Positions 28,143 to 36,780 of a stretch of 64,000 bases of DNA are shown in pieces; position 1 is the stretch's first letter; every line of letters starts with the position of its first letter. This DNA is from JAGPUQ01 sp049325095 (GTDB lineage Bacteria; Pseudomonadota; Gammaproteobacteria; Pseudomonadales; Porticoccaceae), in the NCBI GenBank assembly GCA_049325095.1, contig JBMOPO010000036.1, positions 1 through 64,000 on the forward strand, read 5' to 3'. A program made the position numbers and the translations under genes. Under the pieces are notes generated by a model. The model worked only from the letters and a program-made list of their open reading frames with translations, had not been told where the DNA came from and ran no database searches.

Positions 28143-31100
28143 CCGGCGCCCTGCGCGCCGCGCTGCGCTGGACCTGGACGCTGGCCGCGCTGGCGGTCAT
28201 CGCCTACGCGGTGCTGGTCGCCGCCGGCCGCGAACTGCTGCCGCGGCTCGACGACCTGCAACCCCGCATCGACCGGATGCTGTCCCGGCGGCTGGGCGCC
28301 GCGGTCGAGGTGCGCGGCATCGACGGCGACTGGACCGGGTTCGCGCCGCGCCTGCGCCTCGCCGCCGCGCGCTTCGCTCCGGCGCCGGGCGCCGCCGAGT
28401 TCGTCGCCATCGAGGGCTTCGCCGCCGAGCTGGACCTGCTGCGCAGCGCGCTCGGCCGGCAGCCGGCCTGGTCCGACCTCGAGGTGCAGCGGCTGCGCAT
28501 CCGGCTCACGGAGACCGCCACCGGCTGGCGGCTCAATGGCGGGGCCGAGACCGAACCGGGCGCCCGGGCCGCGGTGCAACGGCTGCTGTCGGTGCTCTTG
28601 GCCGGTCGCCGGACGCGGATCGCCGACACCCAACTGACGCTGCAATTCCGTTCCGGGGACCAGGCCGTACTCAGCGCCCGGGATCTGCTGCTGGAAAACC
28701 GCGGCAGCTTCCATCGCGCCGGCGGGCGCATCGCCATGGCCGGCCGCGATCTCGCTACCCTGGAGGCGGAGTGGCGCGCGGCGGACCCGATCGCCGACTG
28801 GGCCGCCAGCCGCGGGCGCGCCCATGCGCGCTTCTCCCGCCTAGACCTGTCCGGCTCCCTGGGGGTGTTGTTGCGCGGCCTGACCCCGGAGTGGCTCCAG
28901 CGGCTGGCGCCCACCGACGTGCCCATCGACGCCGAACTCTGGCTGGAGGCCTCCGGTGACGGCCGCGCCGAACTCCGCGGCCGGGCCGGCGCCCCGCGCC
29001 TCGCGCTGCAGGGCGAGCTGGCCACCGAACCCCTGCGCGACCTGCGCGCCGAGATCACCGGCTGGATCGCCCCGGGGCGGGACTGGGGGCTGTGCCTGCA
29101 GAACCTCGCCTTCGCCTGGCGCGACTACCCCATCGAGCCCCTCACCCTGGCCTTCCGGCAGCCGCTGGGGACGCCCGGGCCACCGCGCTTCACCCTGGCC
29201 GCCGATCATCTGGATCTGGCCACGGCCAACGCCATGGCGCTGGCCGCCGGGGTGCTGCCCGAGCGCGCCGCCGCGGCCCTCGCCGCGCTCAACCCCAGCG
29301 GCAGGCTGCTCGAGCCCTGGGTCGAAATCGATCTCGGCAACCCCGACCTGGTGACCGGGGCCCGGGCAGTTCTCGACCAGGTGGCGGTCGACTCCTGGCG
29401 CCGCAGCCCCGCCGTGCGGGGTGTTTCGGGAAACCTGGCGGCCACCGCCCGGCGCGCCACCCTGACCCTGGCCGGCAGCGGCGACACCGAACTCCGCTTC
29501 CCCACCGCCTACGACCATTTCCTGCGCGTCGGCCAGGTGCGGGGCCGGGTGGATTTCGCCCTCGCGGAGGATCTCTCCCGACTGGAGCTGAGCGGCACCG
29601 GCATCGAGGTCGCCGCCGCGGACGGCGCCGGCACCATCGCCGCGGCCTTTCGCCTCGACCAGCCGCTGCGCGCCGGCGGCGAGGGGGAGCTCTGGCTGAG
29701 TGCCGGCATCCGCGACACCCACGCCGGCTACGCCCGGCAATACCTGCCCAAGGTGCTGGAGCCGCCCCTGGCCGAATGGCTGGCCGCCGCACTGGGCGAG
29801 ATGTCGATCCCGGAGGGCGCCTTCATCTGGCGCGGAACGGTCGCCAGAGAAGCGGGGGCGCAGCGCACCATCCAGGTCTATGCCCGGGTCGCAGACGCCA
29901 CCGTCCGCTTCGATCCCCAGTGGCCGGAACTGACCGGCGTCGACGCCCAGGTCGCGGTGGACGACATCCGGGTCTCGGGTTCGGCGCGACGGGCCGCCAT
30001 CGCCGGCATCCCGGTGCGCGACCTCCGCTTCCACAGCTTCCCGTCCCCGGAATCCGGCAAACCGCTGCTGGCGGTCACCGCGACGGCCGCCACCCAGGTC
30101 GATCGCGGGCTCGGGGTGCTGACCACCTCCCCGCTGCGCGAGCGCGTCGCGGCGCTCGACTCCTGGCAGACCGGCGGCGAGGTATCGGTGGGGCTAGATC
30201 TCGCCATCCCCCTGTCCAAGGACCACCGCGGCGAACGCTATCGGGTCGATGCCCGGCTCGCCGACGCCAGCCTCAGCCACCGCGACAGCGGCCTGCGGTT
30301 CGAGCGCATCCGGGGCGAACTGAAGTTTTCGGAATCCGATGGGCTCCGCGCCGATGCCCTGCAAGCCCGGCTCTGGGGCCAGGACCTGACCGCCACCCTG
30401 CGCGGCGATCCCCAGGGCGGCATCGAGATCGTCTCGACCGGGGACCTGGTCCCCGCACAGCTCCCCGGCTGGCCCCGCTGGCTCGGCGAACACGTCTCCG
30501 GCACCGCCACCTATCGCGCCCAATACCGGATTCCCGGGCCCGGGGAGACGCCGCGGCTGGTGGTGACCTCGGACCTGCTGCAACTGACTTCCGCGCTGCC
30601 CGCCCCCTTCGCCAAGCCCGCCGACCAGCCCCTGCCGCTGCGCCTGGAGCTGGCCTTTGGCGACCGGCGGACCGACCTCGATGCCGCCCTGGGCGATCGG
30701 CTGCGGGCGCGGGCGCAACTGGCCGGCGGCCAGCCCCGGGCCATTGCCGTCGCGCTCGGGGACGCCGCCCCGCAGCTGCCCGGGAGCGGCCTGGAGATCC
30801 GCGGCCACCTGGAAACCCTGGACCTCGACGCCTGGCTGGGCCTGTGGCCGGGCACCGGTGCCGGCGCCGGTGCCGCCCTGGCGCAACTCACGCCGCATCT
30901 GGAACTGCGCGTCGACCACCTGCGCGGCGGCGGCCTCGAACTCGACGGGATATCCATCGCCGCCGCGCGCGGGGCCGACGGCTGGGACCTGCGCGCCGAC
31001 AGCGAAACCCTGGCGGGGCGGCTGCGGCTGCCGGCGGCGGCCGGGCAACCGCTGCAACTCGACCTCGACCACCTGGTGCTGCCCAAGCCGGACCTGGCGC

Positions 31101-32002
31101 CGGGCAACCGCCTGGCGGCGCTGGATCCGGCCAGCCTGCCGGAACTCGACTTCTCCACCCTCGGGCTGCGCGTCGGCGAACGCGAACTGGGCCAGCTCGC
31201 CTTCTCGCTGCGGCGGCTGCCCGACGGCCTGCGCGCCCAGGAGATCCGCGGGGAGATCACCGGCCTGCGGGCCGGCGAGGGGGAACATCGCCCGGCCCTG
31301 GAGTGGCGGCGGCAGGGCGAGGACCACCGCACCCGCTTCTCAGGGACCATCCTGAGCGACGACCTGGCCGGGGTGCTGCGCGCCTGGCAGTTGCCCGGCG
31401 CCATCGAGAGCGAACAGGCCCAGCTGGTGGCGGAGCTGTCCTGGGCGGGCCGGCCCTGGGAAGTCCGCGCCCACAAGCTGCACGGCGAACTCGCCGCCCA
31501 CGTCCGCAACGGAACCTTCCGCCGCGCCACCGGCGGCCCTTCCAATGCCGTCATGAAACTGATCGGCCTGGTCAATTTCGACACTTGGCTGCGGCGCCTG
31601 CAGCTCGATTTTTCCGATTTGTTCGCCGATGGCATGGCGTTCGACGAGCTCGACACCCGGCTGGCGTTCGAGGCCGGCGCGCTGCACTTCGCCAAACCGG
31701 TGAAGGTCGAACTGCCGGCAGGCAAGATGCGCCTGGAGGGCAGCGCCGACCTGATCGCCGAGACCATAGACGCCCATCTGGTGGCGACCCTGCCGGTGGG
31801 TACCAACCTGCCCTGGATCGCCGCCCTGGCCGGCGGCCTGCCGGCCGCGGCCGGCGTCTACCTGACCAGCCGGATCTTCGACCGCCAGGTGGACCGGATT
31901 TCCAGCCTCGGCTACCGGGTGACCGGCCCCTGGGACGAGCCGCGCATCGAGGTGGAGCGTATCTTCAGCGATCCGACCCGGGACCAGACCGGAACAAAGT
32001 AA
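28127..32002 (+). CDS. yhdP: YhdP-family AsmA-like envelope lipid-transport protein
   Basis: A 1291-residue bridge-like protein of the AsmA/YhdP clan (TIGR02099), proposed to move phospholipids from inner to outer membrane. It has one N-terminal membrane segment (about residues 16-36, LAALAVIAYAVLVAAG), then a very long beta-rich periplasmic region with repeated amphipathic strands, and the C-terminal DUF3971/AsmA block with GLVNFDTWLRRLQLDFSDLF and VTGPWDEPRIEVERIF. The size matches E. coli YhdP (1266). The alternative start ATG 28139 trims four residues. It stands directly after rng and before the nitrilase gene, as in Pseudomonas. Confidence 0.93.
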   Translation: MPPAMTGALRAALRWTWTLAALAVIAYAVLVAAGRELLPRLDDLQPRIDRMLSRRLGAAVEVRGIDGDWTGFAPRLRLAAARFAPAPGAAEFVAIEGFAAELDLLRSALGRQPAWSDLEVQRLRIRLTETATGWRLNGGAETEPGARAAVQRLLSVLLAGRRTRIADTQLTLQFRSGDQAVLSARDLLLENRGSFHRAGGRIAMAGRDLATLEAEWRAADPIADWAASRGRAHARFSRLDLSGSLGVLLRGLTPEWLQRLAPTDVPIDAELWLEASGDGRAELRGRAGAPRLALQGELATEPLRDLRAEITGWIAPGRDWGLCLQNLAFAWRDYPIEPLTLAFRQPLGTPGPPRFTLAADHLDLATANAMALAAGVLPERAAAALAALNPSGRLLEPWVEIDLGNPDLVTGARAVLDQVAVDSWRRSPAVRGVSGNLAATARRATLTLAGSGDTELRFPTAYDHFLRVGQVRGRVDFALAEDLSRLELSGTGIEVAAADGAGTIAAAFRLDQPLRAGGEGELWLSAGIRDTHAGYARQYLPKVLEPPLAEWLAAALGEMSIPEGAFIWRGTVAREAGAQRTIQVYARVADATVRFDPQWPELTGVDAQVAVDDIRVSGSARRAAIAGIPVRDLRFHSFPSPESGKPLLAVTATAATQVDRGLGVLTTSPLRERVAALDSWQTGGEVSVGLDLAIPLSKDHRGERYRVDARLADASLSHRDSGLRFERIRGELKFSESDGLRADALQARLWGQDLTATLRGDPQGGIEIVSTGDLVPAQLPGWPRWLGEHVSGTATYRAQYRIPGPGETPRLVVTSDLLQLTSALPAPFAKPADQPLPLRLELAFGDRRTDLDAALGDRLRARAQLAGGQPRAIAVALGDAAPQLPGSGLEIRGHLETLDLDAWLGLWPGTGAGAGAALAQLTPHLELRVDHLRGGGLELDGISIAAARGADGWDLRADSETLAGRLRLPAAAGQPLQLDLDHLVLPKPDLAPGNRLAALDPASLPELDFSTLGLRVGERELGQLAFSLRRLPDGLRAQEIRGEITGLRAGEGEHRPALEWRRQGEDHRTRFSGTILSDDLAGVLRAWQLPGAIESEQAQLVAELSWAGRPWEVRAHKLHGELAAHVRNGTFRRATGGPSNAVMKLIGLVNFDTWLRRLQLDFSDLFADGMAFDELDTRLAFEAGALHFAKPVKVELPAGKMRLEGSADLIAETIDAHLVATLPVGTNLPWIAALAGGLPAAAGVYLTSRIFDRQVDRISSLGYRVTGPWDEPRIEVERIFSDPTRDQTGTK

Positions 32003-32017
32003 GGGGAGCGACCGATC

Positions 32018-32845
32018 ATGCAGCGGGCAGCAGCCATCCAATTGCGCGGCACCGGCAGCCTCCGCCAGCGGCTGGCGCGCGCCGCCGAGCTGATCGACGC
32101 CGCCGCCGGCCGCGGCGCCGGCCTGGTGGTGCTGCCGGAAAACTTCGCCTATTTCGGCGCCACCGCGCAACAACTGGCGGCCGCGGCCGAGGCGGAACAG
32201 GATGCGCGCGGACCGGCGCGGGCGCTGCTCGCCGAATGCGCGCGCCGCCACCGGGTGTGGATCCTCGGCGGCACCCTGCCGCTGACCAGCGGACTGCGCG
32301 GCGACCGCGACCCGAAACCCTACGCCGCCGCCCTGCTCTACGACGACCAAGGCGAAGAGGTGGCGCGCTACCACAAGATCCACCTGTTCGACGTCGTGGT
32401 CCGGGCCACCGGCCACCGCTACTGCGAATCGGACAGCTTCCGCCCCGGCGCCGACCCGGTGGTGGTGCACACGCCGTTCGGCAAGCTGGGCATCAGCGTC
32501 TGCTACGACCTGCGCTTTCCCGAGCTCTACCGCGGGTACGCGGCGCGCGGCGCCGAACTGATCGCGGTGCCGTCGGCGTTCACGGCGACCACCGGCGCCG
32601 CCCACTGGCTGCTCCTGCTGCGCGCCCGGGCGGTGGAGAACCAGTGCTACCTGATCGGCGCCAATATCGGCGACCGGCGACACCCCAAGCGGCCCACCTG
32701 GGGCGGCAGCGCCATCGTCGATCCCTGGGGCGAAGTGCTGGCGGAACTGGAGGATGGCGACGGCGTCATCGTCGCCGACCTCGACCCCGAGCGCCTGGCC
32801 CGGGTGCGCGGCGACATGCCGGCCCTGGACCACCGCCGGCTGTGA
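32018..32845 (+). CDS. carbon-nitrogen hydrolase, Nit1/Nit2-type (deaminated glutathione amidase)
   Basis: A 275-residue nitrilase-superfamily amidase with the catalytic triad Glu41 (LPENFAYF), Lys120 (YHKIHLFD) and Cys162 (GISVCYDLRFPELYR). Members of this subgroup hydrolyse deaminated glutathione, a metabolite-repair job in the cytoplasm. A GGGGAG site precedes ATG 32018. It follows yhdP by 15 bases. In Pseudomonas the next gene is normally tldD, which is not present here. Confidence 0.92.
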   Translation: MQRAAAIQLRGTGSLRQRLARAAELIDAAAGRGAGLVVLPENFAYFGATAQQLAAAAEAEQDARGPARALLAECARRHRVWILGGTLPLTSGLRGDRDPKPYAAALLYDDQGEEVARYHKIHLFDVVVRATGHRYCESDSFRPGADPVVVHTPFGKLGISVCYDLRFPELYRGYAARGAELIAVPSAFTATTGAAHWLLLLRARAVENQCYLIGANIGDRRHPKRPTWGGSAIVDPWGEVLAELEDGDGVIVADLDPERLARVRGDMPALDHRRL

Positions 32846-32967
32846 GGGCGTGCGGACCGCCGGCCGATGTGCGACAGTCAGCGCCCACTGCGGTCCAACG
32901 CCCGGGGCCGCGCCGGGTCCGGCCCGGTCCGGGGCGCCGCAATCGACCACGAGAGGAGCACGAACCC

Positions 32968-33636
32968 ATGACCGATTCGATCAAGACCACCGGCATCGAA
33001 CGCCAGCAGTCCGCGCTCGCCACCAACCGGGTGCTGCGCAACACCTACCTGCTGCTGGCGCTGACCCTGCTGTTCAGCGCCGCCAGCGCCGGCGCCGCCA
33101 TCGCCCTGCAACTGCCCTACCTGGGGCCCTGGATCACCCTCGGCGGCTACTTCCTGCTGCTGTTCCTGACCACCAGATTCCGCAACAGCGCGGCCGGGCT
33201 GGTCTGGGTGTTCGCGCTCACCGGCTTCATGGGCGCGACCCTGGGGCCGCTGCTCGGCCACTATCTGCAGCTGCCGGGCGGACCTCAACTGGTCGCCAAT
33301 GCGCTGGCCATCACCGGAATCACCTTCATCGGACTGTCCGCCTACGCGATCGGGAGCCGCCGCGACTTCAGCTTCCTGGGCGGCTTTCTGCTGGCGGGCA
33401 TCCTGGTCGCCTTCCTGTGCGGACTGGCGGCCCTGTTCTTCGAACTGCCGGCCCTGGCGCTCGCGGTCTCGGCCATGTTCGTGATGCTGATGGTGGGCCT
33501 CATCCTGCTCCAGACCAGCAGCATCATCCACGGCGGCGAGACCAACTACATCATGGCCACCGTGACCCTGTACGTGTCTATCTACAACCTGTTCACCAGC
33601 CTGCTGCACCTGCTCGGAGTCACCGGCGAGGACTGA
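32968..33636 (+). CDS. BAX inhibitor-1 (BI-1)/YccA-family membrane protein
   Basis: A 222-residue protein with seven predicted membrane segments beginning at about residue 25, and the family marks ITGITFIGLSAYAI and the C-terminal NYIMATVTLYVSIYNLFTSLLHL. YccA interacts with the FtsH protease in E. coli; other BI-1 proteins are proton-sensitive calcium leak channels. The start has a GAGAGG ribosome site 11 bases upstream. It converges with the beta-keto acid cleavage enzyme gene, with only 9 bases between the stops. Confidence 0.92.
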   Translation: MTDSIKTTGIERQQSALATNRVLRNTYLLLALTLLFSAASAGAAIALQLPYLGPWITLGGYFLLLFLTTRFRNSAAGLVWVFALTGFMGATLGPLLGHYLQLPGGPQLVANALAITGITFIGLSAYAIGSRRDFSFLGGFLLAGILVAFLCGLAALFFELPALALAVSAMFVMLMVGLILLQTSSIIHGGETNYIMATVTLYVSIYNLFTSLLHLLGVTGED

Positions 33637-33649
33637 GCCTCGCGCTCAG
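33633..33649. terminator. small hairpin spanning both converging stop codons
   Basis: CTGAGC (33633-33638) and GCTCAG (33644-33649) form a 6-base stem with a 5-base loop that takes in the end of the BI-1 gene and touches the end of the BKACE gene. There is no clear T-run, so it is at most a weak bidirectional terminator. Confidence 0.3.
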
Positions 33650-34542
33650 ACGTTTGCCGCGAGATCCGCGACCTCCAGCGCGGCGCGGACCTCGGCGGCG
33701 GTGGCCGGCTCGGCGCCCACCGCGCGAATCGCGGCCACCGCCTCCCGCACCAGCTCGAGGTTGCGCCGCGGGCAGTGGAAGGGCGCGTCCTCCAGGCCCA
33801 CCCGGACGTGCCCGCCCAGCTCGACGATGGCGGGGAGCAGGGGCAGCGGATCGACCTGCAGGCCGGCCACCATCCAGGGTGCGCCGGGGGCCTCCTCGGC
33901 GAGCAGCCGGGCCAGGGCCTGCACCGCCCAGTCCCGCGGCGGGAAGCAGAAGGTGAAGCCGTCGGTCAACATGAAGCGGTACACCGGGGTCTTGAGCCCC
34001 GGCGTCTCCCGCTGCAGCTTGGCGCCCTCGCGGATGAATCCGGGTTCGTAACAGGCGTAGGCGGGCCGCCAGCCGTGGCGGGCGGCGAGCGCCGCCGAAC
34101 CCCGCAGTGCCGCCGGGGGATTGAGATAGACGTCGCCCTCGCTGCCAAACAGGTTGGCCGCGCTCTCCCGGGTCGAGAAATTGCACGAGCCGGGATCCAG
34201 TACGCCCCATTCCAGGACGCCGCGGCGAGTCAACTCATTGGTGGTGGCGCAGCGCAGTTCGGGGTCCTCGGGCATGGGCAGCGCCACCGCGGTGGGGTAG
34301 ACGATGGCGTCGACCCGCTGCCGGATTCCTTCGATGAACGCCTGGCAGTTGTCCGGGTCGGTGTTCTGGCGGCCGGTCCGGGGATCCAGGGTATGGGCGT
34401 GGACGATGGCCGCGCCGGCTTCCACGCAGGCGACCCCTTCCGCGATGATCTCGGCGGCGGTGACCGGGATGTTGGGTTGCAGGGCACGGGGCCAGGCGCC
34501 GTTGAGGGCCACCTCGACCCAGACTTTGGGCTTGCTCGACAT
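33646..34542 (-). CDS. beta-keto acid cleavage enzyme (BKACE, DUF849)
   Basis: A 298-residue zinc enzyme of the BKACE family, which condenses a beta-keto acid with acetyl-CoA (or similar) and splits it. The zinc ligands His48 and His50 stand in IVHAHTLD, and the late Glu ligand is probably in HVRVGLEDAPF, where the family places it. The N-terminus MSSKPKVWVEVALNGA is complete. Family substrates range from 3-keto-5-aminohexanoate to dehydrocarnitine and cannot be predicted here. It is a single gene that converges with BI-1 and diverges from the formate dehydrogenase operon. Confidence 0.9.
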   Translation of the reverse strand: MSSKPKVWVEVALNGAWPRALQPNIPVTAAEIIAEGVACVEAGAAIVHAHTLDPRTGRQNTDPDNCQAFIEGIRQRVDAIVYPTAVALPMPEDPELRCATTNELTRRGVLEWGVLDPGSCNFSTRESAANLFGSEGDVYLNPPAALRGSAALAARHGWRPAYACYEPGFIREGAKLQRETPGLKTPVYRFMLTDGFTFCFPPRDWAVQALARLLAEEAPGAPWMVAGLQVDPLPLLPAIVELGGHVRVGLEDAPFHCPRRNLELVREAVAAIRAVGAEPATAAEVRAALEVADLAANV

Positions 34543-34660
34543 GGTGCTGTCCTGTGGTTAGCGGATGGCTGTCGGTGGGGACATCCCCAGCATAACCCAG
34601 ACCGGTCCGGGGGCGATCCGCCCCGGCCGCGCCGCGGCAGACTCGCCGGGGCGGATGGTT

Positions 34661-34666
34661 TATCAT
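34661..34666 (+). promoter_or_regulatory. possible -10 box for the fds operon
   Basis: TATCAT (5 of 6 to consensus) lies in an otherwise very GC-rich divergent region, about 95 bases upstream of fdsG; a poor -35 (CAGACT, 34638-34643) is 17 bases upstream. Inference only. Confidence 0.3.
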
Positions 34667-34761
34667 CCGAAGCCGCCCCGAATGCTGCCCGACCAAGCGC
34701 TTCGGGGCGCAAAAACCCGACATTTCACGGCGTTGCGTCGCGATGGCAAACGAGGGTGCCG

Positions 34762-35235
34762 ATGGGCTCTGAAGAGATGGACTCCCGGGTCGCGGCGGTG
34801 CTCGAGCGGCTCGGCGACCTGCCGGGAGCGCTGCTGCCGGTGCTGCACGAAATCCAGCACGAGCTCGGTCATGTGCCCGCGGCGGCGGTACCGGCCATCG
34901 CCCGCGCCCTGCATCTGTCGCGCGCCGAAGTCCAGGGCGTGCTCGGTTTCTACACCCATTTCCGCACCGCGCCCGCCGGCGAGCATGTGCTCCAGCTGTG
35001 CCGGGCGGAAGCCTGCCAGGCGGTCGGCTGCCGCGACCTCGAAGCCCATGTCAAGGCCCGCCTGGGCATCGATTACGGCGCCACCACCGCCGACGGCCGC
35101 TTCACCCTGGAGCCGGTCTACTGCCTGGGCAACTGTGCCTGCGGCCCCTCATTGCAGATCGACGACCGCCTGCACGCGCGGGTCACGCCGCAGGCCTTCG
35201 ACGCCCTGCTGGCGAGCCTGGAGGGCGGCCGATGA
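34762..35235 (+). CDS. fdsG: NAD-dependent formate dehydrogenase gamma subunit
   Basis: NuoE-like thioredoxin-fold subunit of the soluble molybdenum formate dehydrogenase; it carries a [2Fe-2S] cluster held by Cys80, Cys85, Cys121 and Cys125 (LCRAEAC and CLGNCACG). The 157-residue length is normal. ATG 34762 has a GAGG ribosome site; ATG 34777 is an alternative. It is the first gene of an fdsGBA-fdhD-fdsD operon and overlaps fdsB by 4 bases. Confidence 0.93.
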   Translation: MGSEEMDSRVAAVLERLGDLPGALLPVLHEIQHELGHVPAAAVPAIARALHLSRAEVQGVLGFYTHFRTAPAGEHVLQLCRAEACQAVGCRDLEAHVKARLGIDYGATTADGRFTLEPVYCLGNCACGPSLQIDDRLHARVTPQAFDALLASLEGGR

Positions 35236-36764
35236 CGCTTCGCGTCCATGTCCCCGGCGACACCACCGCCTGCGCCTTGGGCGCCGACCAAGTCGCCGCC
35301 GCCATCGCCGGAGAGGCCCGGGCCCGCGGCCTCGAATTGCAATTGGTGCGCAACGGCTCGCGCGGCCTGTTCTGGCTCGAACCCCTGGTGGAAGTCGAAA
35401 CCGGCGGCGCGCGGCTGGCCTATGGCCCGCTCGCACCGGGCGACGTCCCGGGGCTGTTCGACCGGGGATTCCCCACCGGCGGCGACCACCCCAAGGCCCG
35501 CGGCCCCACCGAGGAGATCCCCTATCTGCGCGGCCAGACCCGGGTCAACTTCGCCCGCGCCGGGGTGATCGACCCCCTGAGCCTCGCCGATTACCAGGCG
35601 CACGGCGGCTTCATCGGGCTGCGCCAGGCGCTCGCGATGAGCCCCCAGGGGGTGGTCGATGCAATCAAGGCCGCGGGGCTGCGCGGCCGCGGCGGCGCCG
35701 CCTTCCCCACCGGGATCAAGTGGCAGACGGTGCTCGATACCCCGGCGGATCGGAAATACGTCGTCTGCAATGCCGACGAGGGCGACTCGGGCACCTTCGC
35801 CGACCGGCTGCTGATGGAGGCGGACCCCTTCCAGTTGATCGAGGGCATGGCCATCGCCGGCCTGGCGGTGGGCGCGACCCAGGGCTATGTCTATGTGCGC
35901 TCGGAGTACCCGCGCGCCTTCGCGGTGCTGCGCGCCGCCATCGCCCTGGCCCGCGAGGCCGGCTTCCTGGGCCCGGACCTGTGCGGCAGCGGCCGCGCCT
36001 TCGAGCTCGAGGCGCGGCTCGGCGCCGGCGCCTACATCTGCGGCGAGGAGACCTCGCTGCTGGAAAGCCTGGAAGGCCGCCGCGGCCTGGTGCGCGCCAA
36101 GCCGCCGCTGCCGGCGGTCCGCGGCCTGTTCGGCAAGCCCACGGTGATCAACAACGTGCTCACCCTGGCCAGCGTGGCGGAAATCTTCGCCCGCGGGCCC
36201 GACTGGTACGCGGGGCTCGGCTGCGGCCGCTCGCTGGGCACCCTGCCCTTGCAACTGGCCGGCAACGTCCGGCGCGGCGGCCTGGTGGAGCTGCCCTTCG
36301 GCCGCACCCTGCGCGAGCTGATCGAGGACTTCGGCGGCGGCACCGCCTCCGGGCGCCCGCTGCGCGCGGTCCAGGTGGGCGGGCCCCTGGGCGCCTATCT
36401 GTCGGCGGACGAGCTCGACACACCGCTGGACTACGAGGCCTTTGCCGCCCGCGGTGCCATGCTCGGCCACGGCGGCGTGGTGGTGTTCGACGATCGCGTC
36501 GACATGGCCGCACAGGCGCGGTTCGCCATGGAGTTCTGCGCCGCCGAGTCGTGCGGCAAGTGCACCCCCTGCCGCATCGGCGCGGTCCGCGGCGTGGAGG
36601 TCATCGACCGCATCCGCGCCGGCACCGACCGCGACCGGAACCTGATTCTGCTGCGCGAGCTGTGCGAGACCATGGAACTGGGATCCCTGTGCGCCATGGG
36701 CGGTCTCACCCCCATGCCGGTGCGCAGCGCACTCGACAAGTTTCCGCAGGATTTCGGGGTCTGA
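35232..36764 (+). CDS. fdsB: NAD-dependent formate dehydrogenase beta subunit
   Basis: NuoF-like subunit that holds FMN and reduces NAD+. The 510-residue protein has an N-terminal thioredoxin-like domain (NuoE-type, about 1-110), the FMN/NADH-binding glycine-rich GLRGRGGAAFPTG and NADEGDSGTF (about 155-190), and the C-terminal [4Fe-4S] ligands SCGKCTPCRIG with a later Cys in LCAMGG. It overlaps fdsG by 4 bases and precedes fdsA by 16 bases. Confidence 0.95.
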   Translation: MTLRVHVPGDTTACALGADQVAAAIAGEARARGLELQLVRNGSRGLFWLEPLVEVETGGARLAYGPLAPGDVPGLFDRGFPTGGDHPKARGPTEEIPYLRGQTRVNFARAGVIDPLSLADYQAHGGFIGLRQALAMSPQGVVDAIKAAGLRGRGGAAFPTGIKWQTVLDTPADRKYVVCNADEGDSGTFADRLLMEADPFQLIEGMAIAGLAVGATQGYVYVRSEYPRAFAVLRAAIALAREAGFLGPDLCGSGRAFELEARLGAGAYICGEETSLLESLEGRRGLVRAKPPLPAVRGLFGKPTVINNVLTLASVAEIFARGPDWYAGLGCGRSLGTLPLQLAGNVRRGGLVELPFGRTLRELIEDFGGGTASGRPLRAVQVGGPLGAYLSADELDTPLDYEAFAARGAMLGHGGVVVFDDRVDMAAQARFAMEFCAAESCGKCTPCRIGAVRGVEVIDRIRAGTDRDRNLILLRELCETMELGSLCAMGGLTPMPVRSALDKFPQDFGV

Positions 36765-36780
36765 ACCCCGGGAGGCCACC

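Noticed and set aside
26483..28825. A long minus-strand open frame opposite rng and yhdP
   Set aside because: It mirrors the codons of the real genes, shows no family motif, and covers the well-supported rng.
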